Assembly (NCBI RefSeq): GCF_000426525.1
Contig: NZ_AUFN01000014.1
Coordinates: forward strand, 124,001 to 188,000
From: Nocardioides alkalitolerans DSM 16699
Lineage (GTDB): Bacteria > Actinomycetota > Actinomycetes > Propionibacteriales > Nocardioidaceae
Direction: 5' to 3'
DNA: 64,000 nucleotides
In this document: one piece after another, positions 18,263 to 28,943 of the stretch
Numbering within the stretch: the first letter of the stretch is position 1
Layout: every line of letters begins with the position of its first letter
Program-made: the position numbers and the translations under genes
Notes under the pieces: generated by a model
Told to the model about the DNA's origin: nothing
What the model saw: only the letters and a program-made list of their open reading frames with translations
Databases searched by the model: none

Positions 18263-18283
18263 GTGTTCAGGAATTCTAAACAC
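18263..18283. promoter_or_regulatory. 21-bp palindromic operator between divergent genes
   Basis: Half-sites GTGTTCAGGA and TTCTAAACAC around a central A; 8 of 10 positions are symmetric. It lies 51 bases upstream of the XRE-TetR start and about 130 bases upstream of the cyclase gene. The form resembles fatty-acid/steroid TetR boxes. Likely bound by the adjacent regulator. Confidence 0.65.
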
Positions 18284-18314
18284 AGCCGACACTCCGCTCG
18301 ATGAGATCCACCCT

Positions 18315-18356
18315 TTGACAACAACGACCGGCGACGTAGATTGTGACGCGCGTCAT
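18315..18356 (+). promoter_or_regulatory. Promoter with overlapping GTGAC-N4-GTCAT site, cyclase operon
   Basis: A -35 TTGACA at 18315-18320, 16 bases of spacer, then TAGATT at 18337-18342 as a -10. The inverted repeat GTGACGCGCGTCAT at 18343-18356 covers the expected transcription start, a position suited to repression. The same 14-bp motif lies upstream of three other units in the window. Confidence 0.6.
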
Positions 18357-18413
18357 AGCCTGACCCGATCGTCCGCTCGCTCATCGTCGCCGGCCCCGTC
18401 CAGGAGGACCCCC

Positions 18414-19373
18414 ATGACCGAATCCGCCTCTCCCGACCTCACCGAGCTCCTCAAGGACTCCCCCTCCAACTGGGGCAAGTGGGGTGACGACGACGAGGTC
18501 GGCGGCCTCAACTACCTCGGTCCGGAGCAGGTCATCGCCGCGGCCGGGCTCATCCGCAGCGGCAAGGTGTTCACGCTCCAGCGCCTCATCGGCGACCCGA
18601 AGGGCGACCCCGTGTGGCCCGGTCGCACGCCCGCCGAGCGCACCCAGATCCTCGACGAGTCGAGCTGGGACGGCGAGGACGCGCCCGCCTTCCCCGGCGG
18701 CCTCCACTACGCCGACGACAAGATCAACGCGTTCCTCCAGGGCTCGACGCAGTACGACGCCCTCGGCCACGTCTGGTACGGCGGGCAGATCTGGAACGGG
18801 TACGACGCCCGCACCACCGTCGGCGGCCTCGACAAGGCGAGCATCGAGCCGATCGCCGAGCGCGGTGTCGTCGGTCGCGCCGTGCTGCTCGACATGGCCC
18901 GCTTCCGCGGCAAGCCGACGCTCGAGTCGGCCGAGACCTACACGCACGAGGACCTCGTCGCCTGCGCGGAGTCGCAGGGCGTCGAGCTGCGCAAGCGCGA
19001 CATCCTCATCATCCGGACGAACTACCTGCAGCTCTTCTTCGACCTCGGCGACAAGTTCTACGAGGGCTTCTGCGAGCCCGGCCTGGTCTACAGCCCCGAG
19101 CTCGTCCAGTGGTTCCAGGACATGGAGATCCCCAACCTCGTCACCGACACCATCGCCAACGAGGTCACCTTCGACCCGAACAACGGCGTCGCGCTGGTGC
19201 TCCACAACGCGCTGATGCGCAACCTCGGCGTCACGCTCACCGAGATCGCGGACCTCGAGAAGCTCGCCTCGGACTGCGCCGAGGACGGTGTCTACGAGTT
19301 CTTCTACGCCGCGGCTCCGCTCAAGGTCGCCCTCGGCAGCGGCTCGCCGGTCAACCCGCTCGTGATCAAGTAG
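18414..19373 (+). CDS. Cyclase family hydrolase (kynurenine formamidase-like fold)
   Basis: A 319-residue metal-dependent hydrolase of the PF04199 type, which opens cyclic amides/esters or hydrolyses amide bonds. The metal-binding block reads GSTQYDALGHVWY, a variant of the family motif HxGTHxDxxxH in which Asp and the final His are kept. The length and the late segment NLVTDTIANEVTF fit the longer actinobacterial branch rather than KynB. The ATG at 18414 follows AGGAGG. First gene of a four-gene plus-strand operon. A role in opening a lactone or cyclic dione of the catabolic pathway is inferred. Confidence 0.85.
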   Translation: MTESASPDLTELLKDSPSNWGKWGDDDEVGGLNYLGPEQVIAAAGLIRSGKVFTLQRLIGDPKGDPVWPGRTPAERTQILDESSWDGEDAPAFPGGLHYADDKINAFLQGSTQYDALGHVWYGGQIWNGYDARTTVGGLDKASIEPIAERGVVGRAVLLDMARFRGKPTLESAETYTHEDLVACAESQGVELRKRDILIIRTNYLQLFFDLGDKFYEGFCEPGLVYSPELVQWFQDMEIPNLVTDTIANEVTFDPNNGVALVLHNALMRNLGVTLTEIADLEKLASDCAEDGVYEFFYAAAPLKVALGSGSPVNPLVIK

Positions 19374-19387
19374 GAGGACCAGGCGAC

Positions 19388-21034
19388 GTGAGCGTCTACG
19401 ACGAGAGGCCCTGGCTGGGGCTGTACGGCGACATGCCCGCCGACCTGGAGCTCGAGCACCCGAACGCGCTCGAGATGTTCCGGGCGGGCCTGGCGGCCGA
19501 CCCCGACGGGGTGGCGGTGCGCTACTTCGACGGCGTGCTGACCCGCACGGAGCTCGACGCGCAGAGCGACGCACTCGCCAGTGCGCTGCTCGCGCACGGG
19601 TTCGCGCCCGGCGACCGGCTGGCGGTCTACCTGCAGAACGTGCCGCAGTTCGTCGTCTGCATGCTCGCGACCTGGAAGGCCGGCGGTGTGCTGGTCTCGA
19701 TCAACCCGATGAGCCGGAGCCGCGAGCTGACCTACCTGCTCGCGGACTCCGGCGCCACGGTGCTCGTCGCGCTCGAGTCGTTGTACGACGAGGTCGGCCG
19801 CGACGTCGTGCCCGGCAGCGACGTGCGGCTGGTGCTCACGACGAGCGAGCTCGAGTACCAGACACGGCACGACGAGCGGCTCTTCGCCGGCTCGTCCCGG
19901 CAGCGCCACGACGGCACGACCGACCTGGTCGAGCTGATCGAGCAGCACCGGGGCGAGTCGCCGCCGCCCGTCGAGCTGGGCGCCGACGACCTGGCGTTCC
20001 TGACCTACACCTCCGGCACCACCGGCGTGCCGAAGGGCGCGATGAACACGCACCGCAACGTCGTGTTCACGTCGCGGGTCTACCGCGACTGGGCGCGCTT
20101 CGGGCCCGGTGGCTCCGTGTTCGGCATCGCGCCGCTGTTCCACATCACCGGGCTGATCGGTCACATCGGCGTCAGCTTCGCAGCGCCGATCCCGCTGGTG
20201 CTGGCCTACCGGTTCGAGCCCGACGTGGTGCTGGACGCCCTCGTCGAGCACCGCCCGACGTACACGATCGGCGCGATCACGGCGTTCAACGCGCTCTTCA
20301 ACTCGCCCCGGTTCACGCGCGACCACTTCTCCTCGTTCACCGCGACGTTCTCCGGCGGCGCGGCGATCTCACCGACGTCCGAGAAGGCGTTCTTCGAGGC
20401 GACCGGGCTCCAGGTGCACAACGCCTACGGCCTCACCGAGACCACGAGCCCGATGACCCTCACCCCGTTCGGCACGCCCTCCCCCGTCGACCCGACGTCC
20501 GGCGCGCTCTCGGTGGGCGTGCCGGTGCCGAGCACGATCGTCCGCATCCAGGACGACCTCGGTCAGGACGTGCCGATCGGCGACGTCGGCGAGATCGTCG
20601 CCGACGGGCCGCAGGTGGTCGCCGGCTACTGGGGCAAGCCGAAGGAGACGGCCGCCAACCTGCCCGGCGGGGCGCTCAAGAGCGGCGACGTGGGGTTCAT
20701 GAACCGCGACGGGTTCGTCTTCATCGTCGACCGCAAGAAGGACATGATCAACGCGTCCGGCTACAAGGTGTGGCCGCGCGAGGTCGAGGACGTGCTCGCC
20801 GAGCACGCCGCGGTGCGCGAGTCCGCCGTCGTCGGCGTGCCCGACGAGAAGCGCGGCGAGACCGTCAAGGCGTTCGTCAGCCTCAAGGCCGGGGCCGAGA
20901 CCACGCCCGAGGAGCTCATCGCCCACTGCAAGGAACGGATGGCGGCGTACAAGTATCCGCGTCAGGTCGTGATCATCGACGAGCTGCCGAAGACCGTCAC
21001 CGGCAAGATCCTGCGCCGCGAGCTGCGCAGCTGA
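19388..21034 (+). CDS. Acyl-CoA synthetase (AMP-forming)
   Basis: A 548-residue adenylate-forming ligase that activates a carboxylate with ATP and CoA. Motifs: P-loop-like YTSGTTGVPKGA, YGLTETTSPMT, the hinge region KSGDVGFMNRDGFVFIVDRKKDMI, and the C-terminal catalytic Lys in PKTVTGKILRREL. It begins at a GTG 14 bases after the cyclase stop with GGAGG in front. The sequence places it among medium/long-chain or cyclic acid ligases, but the acid cannot be named. Confidence 0.92.
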   Translation: MSVYDERPWLGLYGDMPADLELEHPNALEMFRAGLAADPDGVAVRYFDGVLTRTELDAQSDALASALLAHGFAPGDRLAVYLQNVPQFVVCMLATWKAGGVLVSINPMSRSRELTYLLADSGATVLVALESLYDEVGRDVVPGSDVRLVLTTSELEYQTRHDERLFAGSSRQRHDGTTDLVELIEQHRGESPPPVELGADDLAFLTYTSGTTGVPKGAMNTHRNVVFTSRVYRDWARFGPGGSVFGIAPLFHITGLIGHIGVSFAAPIPLVLAYRFEPDVVLDALVEHRPTYTIGAITAFNALFNSPRFTRDHFSSFTATFSGGAAISPTSEKAFFEATGLQVHNAYGLTETTSPMTLTPFGTPSPVDPTSGALSVGVPVPSTIVRIQDDLGQDVPIGDVGEIVADGPQVVAGYWGKPKETAANLPGGALKSGDVGFMNRDGFVFIVDRKKDMINASGYKVWPREVEDVLAEHAAVRESAVVGVPDEKRGETVKAFVSLKAGAETTPEELIAHCKERMAAYKYPRQVVIIDELPKTVTGKILRRELRS

Positions 21035-21036
21035 CT

Positions 21037-21069
21037 CCGTACGGCGGCGACCCCCGCGCCGCCGTACGG
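21037..21069 (+). terminator. Intra-operon hairpin
   Basis: Perfect 13-bp inverted repeat (arms 21037-21049 and 21057-21069, 7-base loop) starting two bases after the ligase stop. There is no T-run, so it may be a partial terminator or an RNA 3'-end stabiliser that lowers expression of the two following genes. Confidence 0.55.
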
Positions 21070-21120
21070 CTCCACCCCGGGCACTTCACCCCCGGGTCCC
21101 GACCGACGTGAGGACCGACC

Positions 21121-21441
21121 ATGTTCACCGTGACCTTCGTGCTCTACGAGTCGCCCGCGATGGACCGTCAGGAGTCCCTGTCCTACTGGCGCACCACGCA
21201 CGCCGGGATCGTCGGTCGCGTGCCCGGGGTGCAGCGCTACGTGCAGCAGCACGCCGTCGCCGCGCCGGACGGACCCCCTCCCTTCCTGGGGGTGGCGAGC
21301 CTGAGCTTCGCCGACCAGGCGGCGTTCGAGGCGGCCGCGGGGTCGCCGGAGTTCTCCGCCGCCGTCGCGGACGTGGCGAACTTCGCCGACGGCGCCCGGC
21401 TCCCGACCGCCTTCACCGAGGAGGTCGTGATCGTTGGCTGA
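21121..21441 (+). CDS. EthD domain protein
   Basis: A 106-residue ferredoxin-like alpha/beta protein. MFTVTFVLYESPAMDRQESLSYWRTTHAGIVGRVPGVQRYV matches the EthD family, in which the H in the first helix region and the dimeric barrel are conserved. EthD-like proteins accompany P450-based ether, lactone and aromatic degradation and may act on small ring intermediates or as accessory proteins. It overlaps the next gene by 8 bases. Confidence 0.8.
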   Translation: MFTVTFVLYESPAMDRQESLSYWRTTHAGIVGRVPGVQRYVQQHAVAAPDGPPPFLGVASLSFADQAAFEAAAGSPEFSAAVADVANFADGARLPTAFTEEVVIVG

Positions 21442-22474
21442 GCCGACGGCCGCCCCCACCGATCCGCCCGGTCTGCCCGTCGCTGCGGTCGAGGAGCACG
21501 TACGACGCGAGCTCCCCGACCTCCTGCAGGGCCCGCTCGCCGCCGAGCTGACCTCGGGGGGACGGTCGAACCTCACCTACACGCTCACCGACGGGCGCAC
21601 CCGCTGGGTGCTCCGGCGCCCCCCGCTCGGCCACGTGCTGGCGACGGCTCACGACATGGGGCGTGAGCACCGGCTGCTGGCGGCCCTGGCTCCGACGGCC
21701 GTGCCGGTGCCCGCGCCGCTGCTCCTCGCCGGCCCCGACGTGATCGGGGCACCCTTCTACGTCATGGACTTCGCCGACGGCGCCGTGCTGCGCACCACCG
21801 ATCAGCTGGCCGCCCTCGGCGATCCGACCGCACGGGCGGCGGCGGAGGACCTGGTCGACGTGCTGGTGCGCCTGCACGCGGTCGTGCCGGACGAGGTCGG
21901 CCTCGGCGACCTGGGCCGTCCCGCGGGCTACCTCGACCGGCAGCTCCGCACCTGGCAGCGACAGCTGGCGGCCTCCCACAGCCGCGACCTCCCCGACCTC
22001 GACGCCCTGGCGCAGCGGCTCGGCTCCGCCGTCCCGACGACGCAGCGGGACACGGTCGTCCACGGCGACTACCGCCTCGACAACGTCGTCGTCGACCCCA
22101 CCGGCGGGTCGGTCGTGGCCGTGCTCGACTGGGAGATGGCCACCCTCGGCGACCCGCTCACCGACCTGGCGTCGATGGTCGTGTGGTGGTCGGGAGTGGC
22201 CGGACTCGACATCCCCGTCGCCGCGGCGCCCGGCGACGTCCCGGGCTACCCCGACGCCGACCAGCTCGTCGCCTGGTACGCCGCCGGCACGGGCCTCGAC
22301 CTGGGCGACCTGTCCTGGTACCTCGGCTTCGCGTTCTTCAAGATCGCGGCGATCTTCGAGGGCATCCACTACCGCTCGCAGCAGGGCCTCACTGTCGGCG
22401 AGGACTTCGACCGCATGGGTGCCGTCGTGCCGGAGCTCGTCGAGCGGGGGCACGCGGCGCTCGGCGGCGGCTGA
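21434..22474 (+). CDS. Phosphotransferase family protein (ACAD10-like kinase fold)
   Basis: A 346-residue aminoglycoside-phosphotransferase-fold protein. The kinase catalytic loop HGDYRLDNVVVD and metal motif VLDWEMATLGDPLTDLA are intact, and GGRSNLTY forms the nucleotide loop. This subgroup accompanies acyl-CoA dehydrogenases (ACAD10/11) and is thought to phosphorylate 4-hydroxyacyl-CoAs for catabolism. It starts at a TTG inside the EthD gene, so coupling is likely. In this cluster it could prepare a hydroxyacyl-CoA for the fused acyl-CoA dehydrogenase at 45159; that is inference. Confidence 0.88.
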   Translation: MAEPTAAPTDPPGLPVAAVEEHVRRELPDLLQGPLAAELTSGGRSNLTYTLTDGRTRWVLRRPPLGHVLATAHDMGREHRLLAALAPTAVPVPAPLLLAGPDVIGAPFYVMDFADGAVLRTTDQLAALGDPTARAAAEDLVDVLVRLHAVVPDEVGLGDLGRPAGYLDRQLRTWQRQLAASHSRDLPDLDALAQRLGSAVPTTQRDTVVHGDYRLDNVVVDPTGGSVVAVLDWEMATLGDPLTDLASMVVWWSGVAGLDIPVAAAPGDVPGYPDADQLVAWYAAGTGLDLGDLSWYLGFAFFKIAAIFEGIHYRSQQGLTVGEDFDRMGAVVPELVERGHAALGGG

Positions 22475-22485
22475 GCCGTGCGTGG

Positions 22486-22911
22486 TCAGGCGGCGCTGAC
22501 CAGCTCGTCGGGCGGCACGATGCGCACGCCCGCGTCGGAGCCGAAGAACACGGGGTACGACGCGAACGGCGCCTGCTGCAGCGCGGCGTGGAGCCGCCGG
22601 ACCCAGGTGCGGTCGAGCGCGGTGAGCGTCTGCCCGCCGGGGCGAGCCCGGAGGTGGGCGACGGAACCACCTGGCGCGTGCTCGGCGAGCAGGTCCTCGT
22701 GGACCCGCATCAGGCCCTCCAGGTAGCGGTCGTCGGGCGCCTCGGACGGCACGGTGTCGTCGATCTGCAGGTAGAGCGGCGTCAGCCGGCCGTCGGCGTC
22801 GAGATGGAGGCAGTGCAGCTGCGGGCGGCTGTAGCCGAGCCCGCCGTCGATGTGCTCCCAGACGGCGGTGAGGTCGGCGAGGTGGCGGATCGGGTGGTCG
22901 AGGGGGTCCAT
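22486..22911 (-). CDS. Hypothetical protein
   Basis: A 141-residue soluble protein with no recognised domain. It has an acidic middle (LQIDDTVPSEAPDDRYLEGLMRVHEDLL) and a C-terminal YPVFFGSDAGVRIVPPDEL. Codon use is chromosomal. It is convergent with the phosphotransferase gene, 11 bases away. The start is the ATG at 22911; no strong RBS. Confidence 0.6.
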   Translation of the reverse strand: MDPLDHPIRHLADLTAVWEHIDGGLGYSRPQLHCLHLDADGRLTPLYLQIDDTVPSEAPDDRYLEGLMRVHEDLLAEHAPGGSVAHLRARPGGQTLTALDRTWVRRLHAALQQAPFASYPVFFGSDAGVRIVPPDELVSAA

Positions 22912-23018
22912 GCCGTCCAGTGTCGGACGACCCGTCCTCGCCCGCTGAGGTTCTCCACAGGGCCTGGGAGAACGGCGCGGGGCCGTCCCGAGCCCTCCGC
23001 CCCGGCTATCGTCGATCC

Positions 23019-23225
23019 ATGCCTCGACGCAGCCTGGGTGACGTCCTCGGTGTCTACCGGCGTGACGGTCGGGTCCGCTTCGGGCGCGCGCCGTACCTCA
23101 CCGACGCCGACCGCGAGAGGACCCGGAACCCCGGGCGGACCACTCGGGTCCTGCAACGCATCGGGCTCGTGTACGCCCCGGACGGGACCCGCCGCCGACT
23201 GTTCGGCGGGCGCACCCGCGACTGA
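23019..23225 (+). CDS. Small basic hypothetical protein
   Basis: 68 residues, rich in Arg and without hydrophobic segments (MPRRSLGDVLGVYRRDGRVRF). The ATG at 23019 is preceded by CGGCTATCGTCGATCC, where TATCGT could be a -10 for a near-leaderless transcript. An upstream ATG at 22920 in frame would overlap the divergent gene's promoter. Not recognised; it could be a regulator-sized nucleic-acid-binding peptide, but this is a guess. Confidence 0.5.
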   Translation: MPRRSLGDVLGVYRRDGRVRFGRAPYLTDADRERTRNPGRTTRVLQRIGLVYAPDGTRRRLFGGRTRD

Positions 23226-23286
23226 GCGGTCCCGTCGGTCCGCCGACCATCCAGTGGTGCCCGCACCACCGTGACCTGGCTCTCAC

Positions 23287-25951
<2,665 letters not shown>

Positions 25952-25955
<4 letters not shown>

Positions 25956-26758
25956 CCAGCCCCACCACCGACGACCGCGCTGCGGAGGCTCCCGAGGAGC
26001 CCGACCTCCTCGTCGAGGAGCGCGGCCGGGTGCTCGTGCTCACGATGAACCGACCCGCGTCCAAGAACGCGATGTCGATGGCGATGGCCCACCAGATCGC
26101 GGAGGCCCTCGAGACCTTCGACGCCCGCCCCGACCTCAGCGTCGCGGTCATCACCGGCAGCGGGGGCACCTTCTGCGCGGGCATGGACCTCAAGGGGTTC
26201 GCCCGCGGCGAGCGCCCGGTCGTCGAGGGCCGGGGCTTCGCGGGCATCGTGAAGCAGCCGCCGACGAAGCCGATCATCGCCGCGGTCGAGGGCTACGCGC
26301 TCGCCGGAGGCTTCGAGATCGTGCTCTGCTGCGACCTCGTCGTCGCCTCGAGCACCGCCACGTTCGGCCTGCCGGAGGTGAAGCGCGGGCTGACCGCGGC
26401 CGCCGGCGGGCTGCTGCGGCTGCAGCACCGCGTGCCCTACCACCTCGCGATGGAGCTCGTGCTCACCGGACGGATGTGGCCCGCCGCCGACGCCGCCGAG
26501 GTCCGCCTGGTGAACGTGCTCACCGAGCCGGGCGAGGCCCTCACCGCCGCCCTCGCGCTCGCCGACGAGGTCGCGGCCAACGCACCTCTCGCGCTCGCCG
26601 CCTCGAAGCAGGTGCTGGTGCAGTCCGTCGACTGGTCGCTCGACGACCAGTTCGGGCGCCAGGAGCAGTTCGTGAACCCCGTCCGCGAGTCCGCCGACGC
26701 GAAGGAGGGCGCCCGCGCCTTCGTCGAGAAGCGACCCGCCCGGTGGACCGGCGCCTGA
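25952..26758 (+). CDS. Enoyl-CoA hydratase/isomerase (crotonase family)
   Basis: A 268-residue crotonase-fold protein with the oxyanion-hole blocks GSGGTFCAGMDLKG and VEGYALAGGFEIVLCCDLVVAS and the C-terminal helical part including a typical EGARAFVEKRPARWTG end. The usual first catalytic Glu region reads FGLPEVKRGL. It should hydrate or isomerise an enoyl-CoA. Last gene of the BVMO-esterase operon, ahead of a strong terminator. Confidence 0.9.
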
Positions 26759-26789
26759 GCCGACGCGGCAGGCGCCGTACGACGTGACA

Positions 26790-26822
26790 GCGGGTCCGGA
26801 CCTCGAGGAGGTCCGGACCCGC
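26790..26822. terminator. Bidirectional terminator
   Basis: Perfect 14-bp inverted repeat (26790-26803 / 26809-26822) with a 5-base loop, between the convergent crotonase and DUF35 genes. It terminates both the BVMO operon and the long minus-strand operon that starts with the TRAP transporter. Confidence 0.88.
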
Positions 26823-26834
26823 TTGCGTCGTCCG

Positions 26835-27257
26835 TCAGACCAGGAGGCCGACCGGGAGCACCTCGCTGCCCTCCGGCTGCGACCAGGCGACCCTCACGGC
26901 GGCGTCGACAGCAAGGTCCGCCGCGTCGGCCTGCGGCAGGAGCAGCGAGAGCCACGGGCCCTCGTCGAGCTCGACGATGCCGATGACCGTGGCCACGGCC
27001 GGCTGGTCGTCCTTGGCGCGGCCCGGCTTGACCGTCCAGGTGACGAGCCGGCCGGCGCCGGTCGACTCGCGCCACTCGAGGTCGGCGGCCTGGGTCACCG
27101 AGCAGAACCGGGCGGCCGGCTCCGACCACGCGTCGCTGCTCGGCGACCAGCGCAGCAGGAGCCGCCCCTCGGCCGAGGCCTCGAAGAACGGGGCCGAGAA
27201 GTCGTCGCGGACGACGGGCGCGAGGCCCGCCGGGGCGTCGATGAGGGTGAGCGTCAT
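26835..27257 (-). CDS. DUF35 OB-fold protein with degenerate zinc ribbon
   Basis: A 140-residue protein of the DUF35 type that partners thiolase-like enzymes (as ChsH2 C-terminal domain partners Ltp2). The OB-fold part is clear (STGAGRLVTWTVKPG, ATVIGIVELDEGPWLSLLL). In the N-terminal ribbon, where CxxC pairs are expected, the sequence is LRWSPSSDAW and CSVTQA, so only one of four cysteines remains and zinc binding is probably lost. It follows the thiolase-like gene directly on the minus strand and is the last gene of the operon. Confidence 0.82.
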   Translation of the reverse strand: MTLTLIDAPAGLAPVVRDDFSAPFFEASAEGRLLLRWSPSSDAWSEPAARFCSVTQAADLEWRESTGAGRLVTWTVKPGRAKDDQPAVATVIGIVELDEGPWLSLLLPQADAADLAVDAAVRVAWSQPEGSEVLPVGLLV

Positions 27258-27258
27258 G

Positions 27259-28425
27259 TCACTTGCCCTTCTGGTGCGGGCTGAGGATCAGCGTGGAGTG
27301 GAAGTCGAGGACGCCGCCGTTGCCGCTGACCATCACGAGGTCGTGCTGCGGCACCTGACGCTCGCCGCCCTGGCCGCGGGCCTGGATGACCGCCTCGGAC
27401 AACGGGGTCATGCCCCACATGTAGAACGAGGAGAGCTCGCCGCCGCCCGTGTTGGTCGGGTGGGAGCCGCCGGGGGCGATCGCGCCGCTGGCGACGAACT
27501 CGCCCCCCTCGCCCTTCGCACAGAAGCCGTAGTCCTCCAGGGTCACCAGCGTGGTGAAGGTGAAGCAGTCGTAGAGCTCGCGCACGTCGATCTCGTCGAC
27601 GCCGACACCGGCCATCTTGAGGGCCTCCGGACCCGACTGCGCCGCCCCGGTGACCAGGCCGAACTCGCTGTCACGACGGTTGACGTAGCCCGGGTGGCCC
27701 TGGCCCCAGCCCCACACGTGCACGGGCGGCTGGGCGAGCGTCGCCGCCCGCTCGGCGCTCGTCACGATGACGGCGACCGCACCGTTGCTGACGAGGCAGC
27801 AGTCGAGCAGGCGCAACGGGTCGGCGATCATCCGCGAGGACTGGTGGTCCTCCAGCGTCATCGGCTCGCGCATCTGGGCGGCCGGGTTGAGCTGCGCCCA
27901 CTGGCGTGCGGCCACGGCCACCGCGCCGAGCTGCTCGCTGGTGGTGCCGTAGGCGTGCATGTGACGACGCGTCGCGACGGCGTACCGCTCCGGCGCGGCC
28001 TTCAGCCCCGCCGCGAACGGCAGCGACCCGACCCCCTTCATCGCGCGGGCCTGGCCCGGGTAGGCCGCACCGGCCCGCTTGCCCTCCGTGAGCGGCGCGT
28101 CGGCGTAGACGCAGGCCACGACCTCGGCCATGCCCGCCTCGATGGCCATGGCGGCCATCTGCACCATCTGCCCGGCCGACGACCCGAAGCCCTGGATCGT
28201 CGCGAGCACCCGCGTGTTGCGCATGCCGAGGGTCGACTGCAGCCGCAGGTCGGTGTCGTTCTTGATGCCCGGGTTCACGTAGAGCCCGTCGATGTCGGCC
28301 AGGCTCAGCCCGGCGTCGGCGGCGGCCCGCGAGATCGCGTCGACCGCGAAGTCGGTGGCGCTGCGGCCGTAGACCTTGCCCATCTCGGTGATGCCGAGAC
28401 CGGCGATGGCGGCACGGGTGGTCAT
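27259..28425 (-). CDS. Thiolase-fold lipid-transfer-type protein, probable Ltp2-like aldolase
   Basis: A 388-residue thiolase-fold protein. At the position of the nucleophilic Cys (CxTG..) it reads IQGFGSSAGQ, residues 77-86, so the Cys is replaced and Claisen chemistry is unlikely. Downstream blocks EIDVRELYDCFTFTTLVTLE, FCAKGEGG and the GNGG end match the non-thiolytic lipid-transfer/Ltp2 branch, which catalyses retro-aldol cleavage using Tyr. It overlaps the MaoC gene by ATGA and is followed by its DUF35 partner, the same set as in steroid side-chain degradation. The substrate is unknown. Aldolase activity is inferred from the missing Cys and the context. Confidence 0.83.
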   Translation of the reverse strand: MTTRAAIAGLGITEMGKVYGRSATDFAVDAISRAAADAGLSLADIDGLYVNPGIKNDTDLRLQSTLGMRNTRVLATIQGFGSSAGQMVQMAAMAIEAGMAEVVACVYADAPLTEGKRAGAAYPGQARAMKGVGSLPFAAGLKAAPERYAVATRRHMHAYGTTSEQLGAVAVAARQWAQLNPAAQMREPMTLEDHQSSRMIADPLRLLDCCLVSNGAVAVIVTSAERAATLAQPPVHVWGWGQGHPGYVNRRDSEFGLVTGAAQSGPEALKMAGVGVDEIDVRELYDCFTFTTLVTLEDYGFCAKGEGGEFVASGAIAPGGSHPTNTGGGELSSFYMWGMTPLSEAVIQARGQGGERQVPQHDLVMVSGNGGVLDFHSTLILSPHQKGK

Positions 28426-28943
28426 GCGGTGCTCCCCTCGGTGGTGGTGCTGGTCGAGCCGGTACGGCGGGGCAGGACGACCTCGACGACGCCCGGGCCG
28501 ACGGTGACGCCGGCGGACGTCTCGCAGCGGATGGCGACCTCGACGATCCCCAGGTCGCCCTCGGTGCGCGTGGCCGCGACCTCCGCGATGACCCGCATGG
28601 TCTCGCCGACGTAGTTGAACGAGCGCATGCGGAAGCCACGGATCGCACGGATCCGGCCGCCCAGGCCCATCCAGTCGCGCACGGCGCGCTCCCACGAGCT
28701 CATCAGGAAGGACGTGTTGGCGTACATCTCCTCGGCGCCCGTGCTCCGCGCGTACTCGGAGTTGTGGTGGATGGAGTTGAAGTCGCGGTTGCTCCCGGCG
28801 GCCATGACGAGCCGGTAGACGGTCAGCGGGAGGGCCACGGTCGGCAGCCCGTCGCCGACGGCGACGTCCTCGAAGTGGAGGCCGCTCGGGGCCACCGCGC
28901 TGCTCGACGGATCGGTCGGCGGGCTGGTCACGGGGCTGGTCAC
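28422..28943 (-). CDS. MaoC-like hotdog dehydratase/hydratase
   Basis: A 173-residue single hotdog protein. The hydratase-2 motif appears as AAGSNRDFNSIHHNSEYA, keeping the catalytic Asp and His. It uses a GTG start overlapping the stop of the upstream FAS1-type hotdog gene (GTGA); a second GTG 12 bases later is also possible. Two adjacent single-hotdog genes suggest a heteromeric (R)-enoyl-CoA hydratase, as in ChsH1-ChsH2. Confidence 0.85.
   Translation of the reverse strand: MTSPVTSPPTDPSSSAVAPSGLHFEDVAVGDGLPTVALPLTVYRLVMAAGSNRDFNSIHHNSEYARSTGAEEMYANTSFLMSSWERAVRDWMGLGGRIRAIRGFRMRSFNYVGETMRVIAEVAATRTEGDLGIVEVAIRCETSAGVTVGPGVVEVVLPRRTGSTSTTTEGSTA

Noticed and set aside
18414..19373. Cyclase-family gene as the missing kynurenine formamidase for kynA
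   Set aside because: It sits in the acyl-CoA ligase operon 5.5 kb from kynA and belongs to the longer branch with a variant metal motif; the link is not supported.
27259..28425. An ordinary acetyl-CoA acetyltransferase
   Set aside because: The nucleophilic Cys is absent from the expected position, and the neighbours match the Ltp2-type aldolase set.
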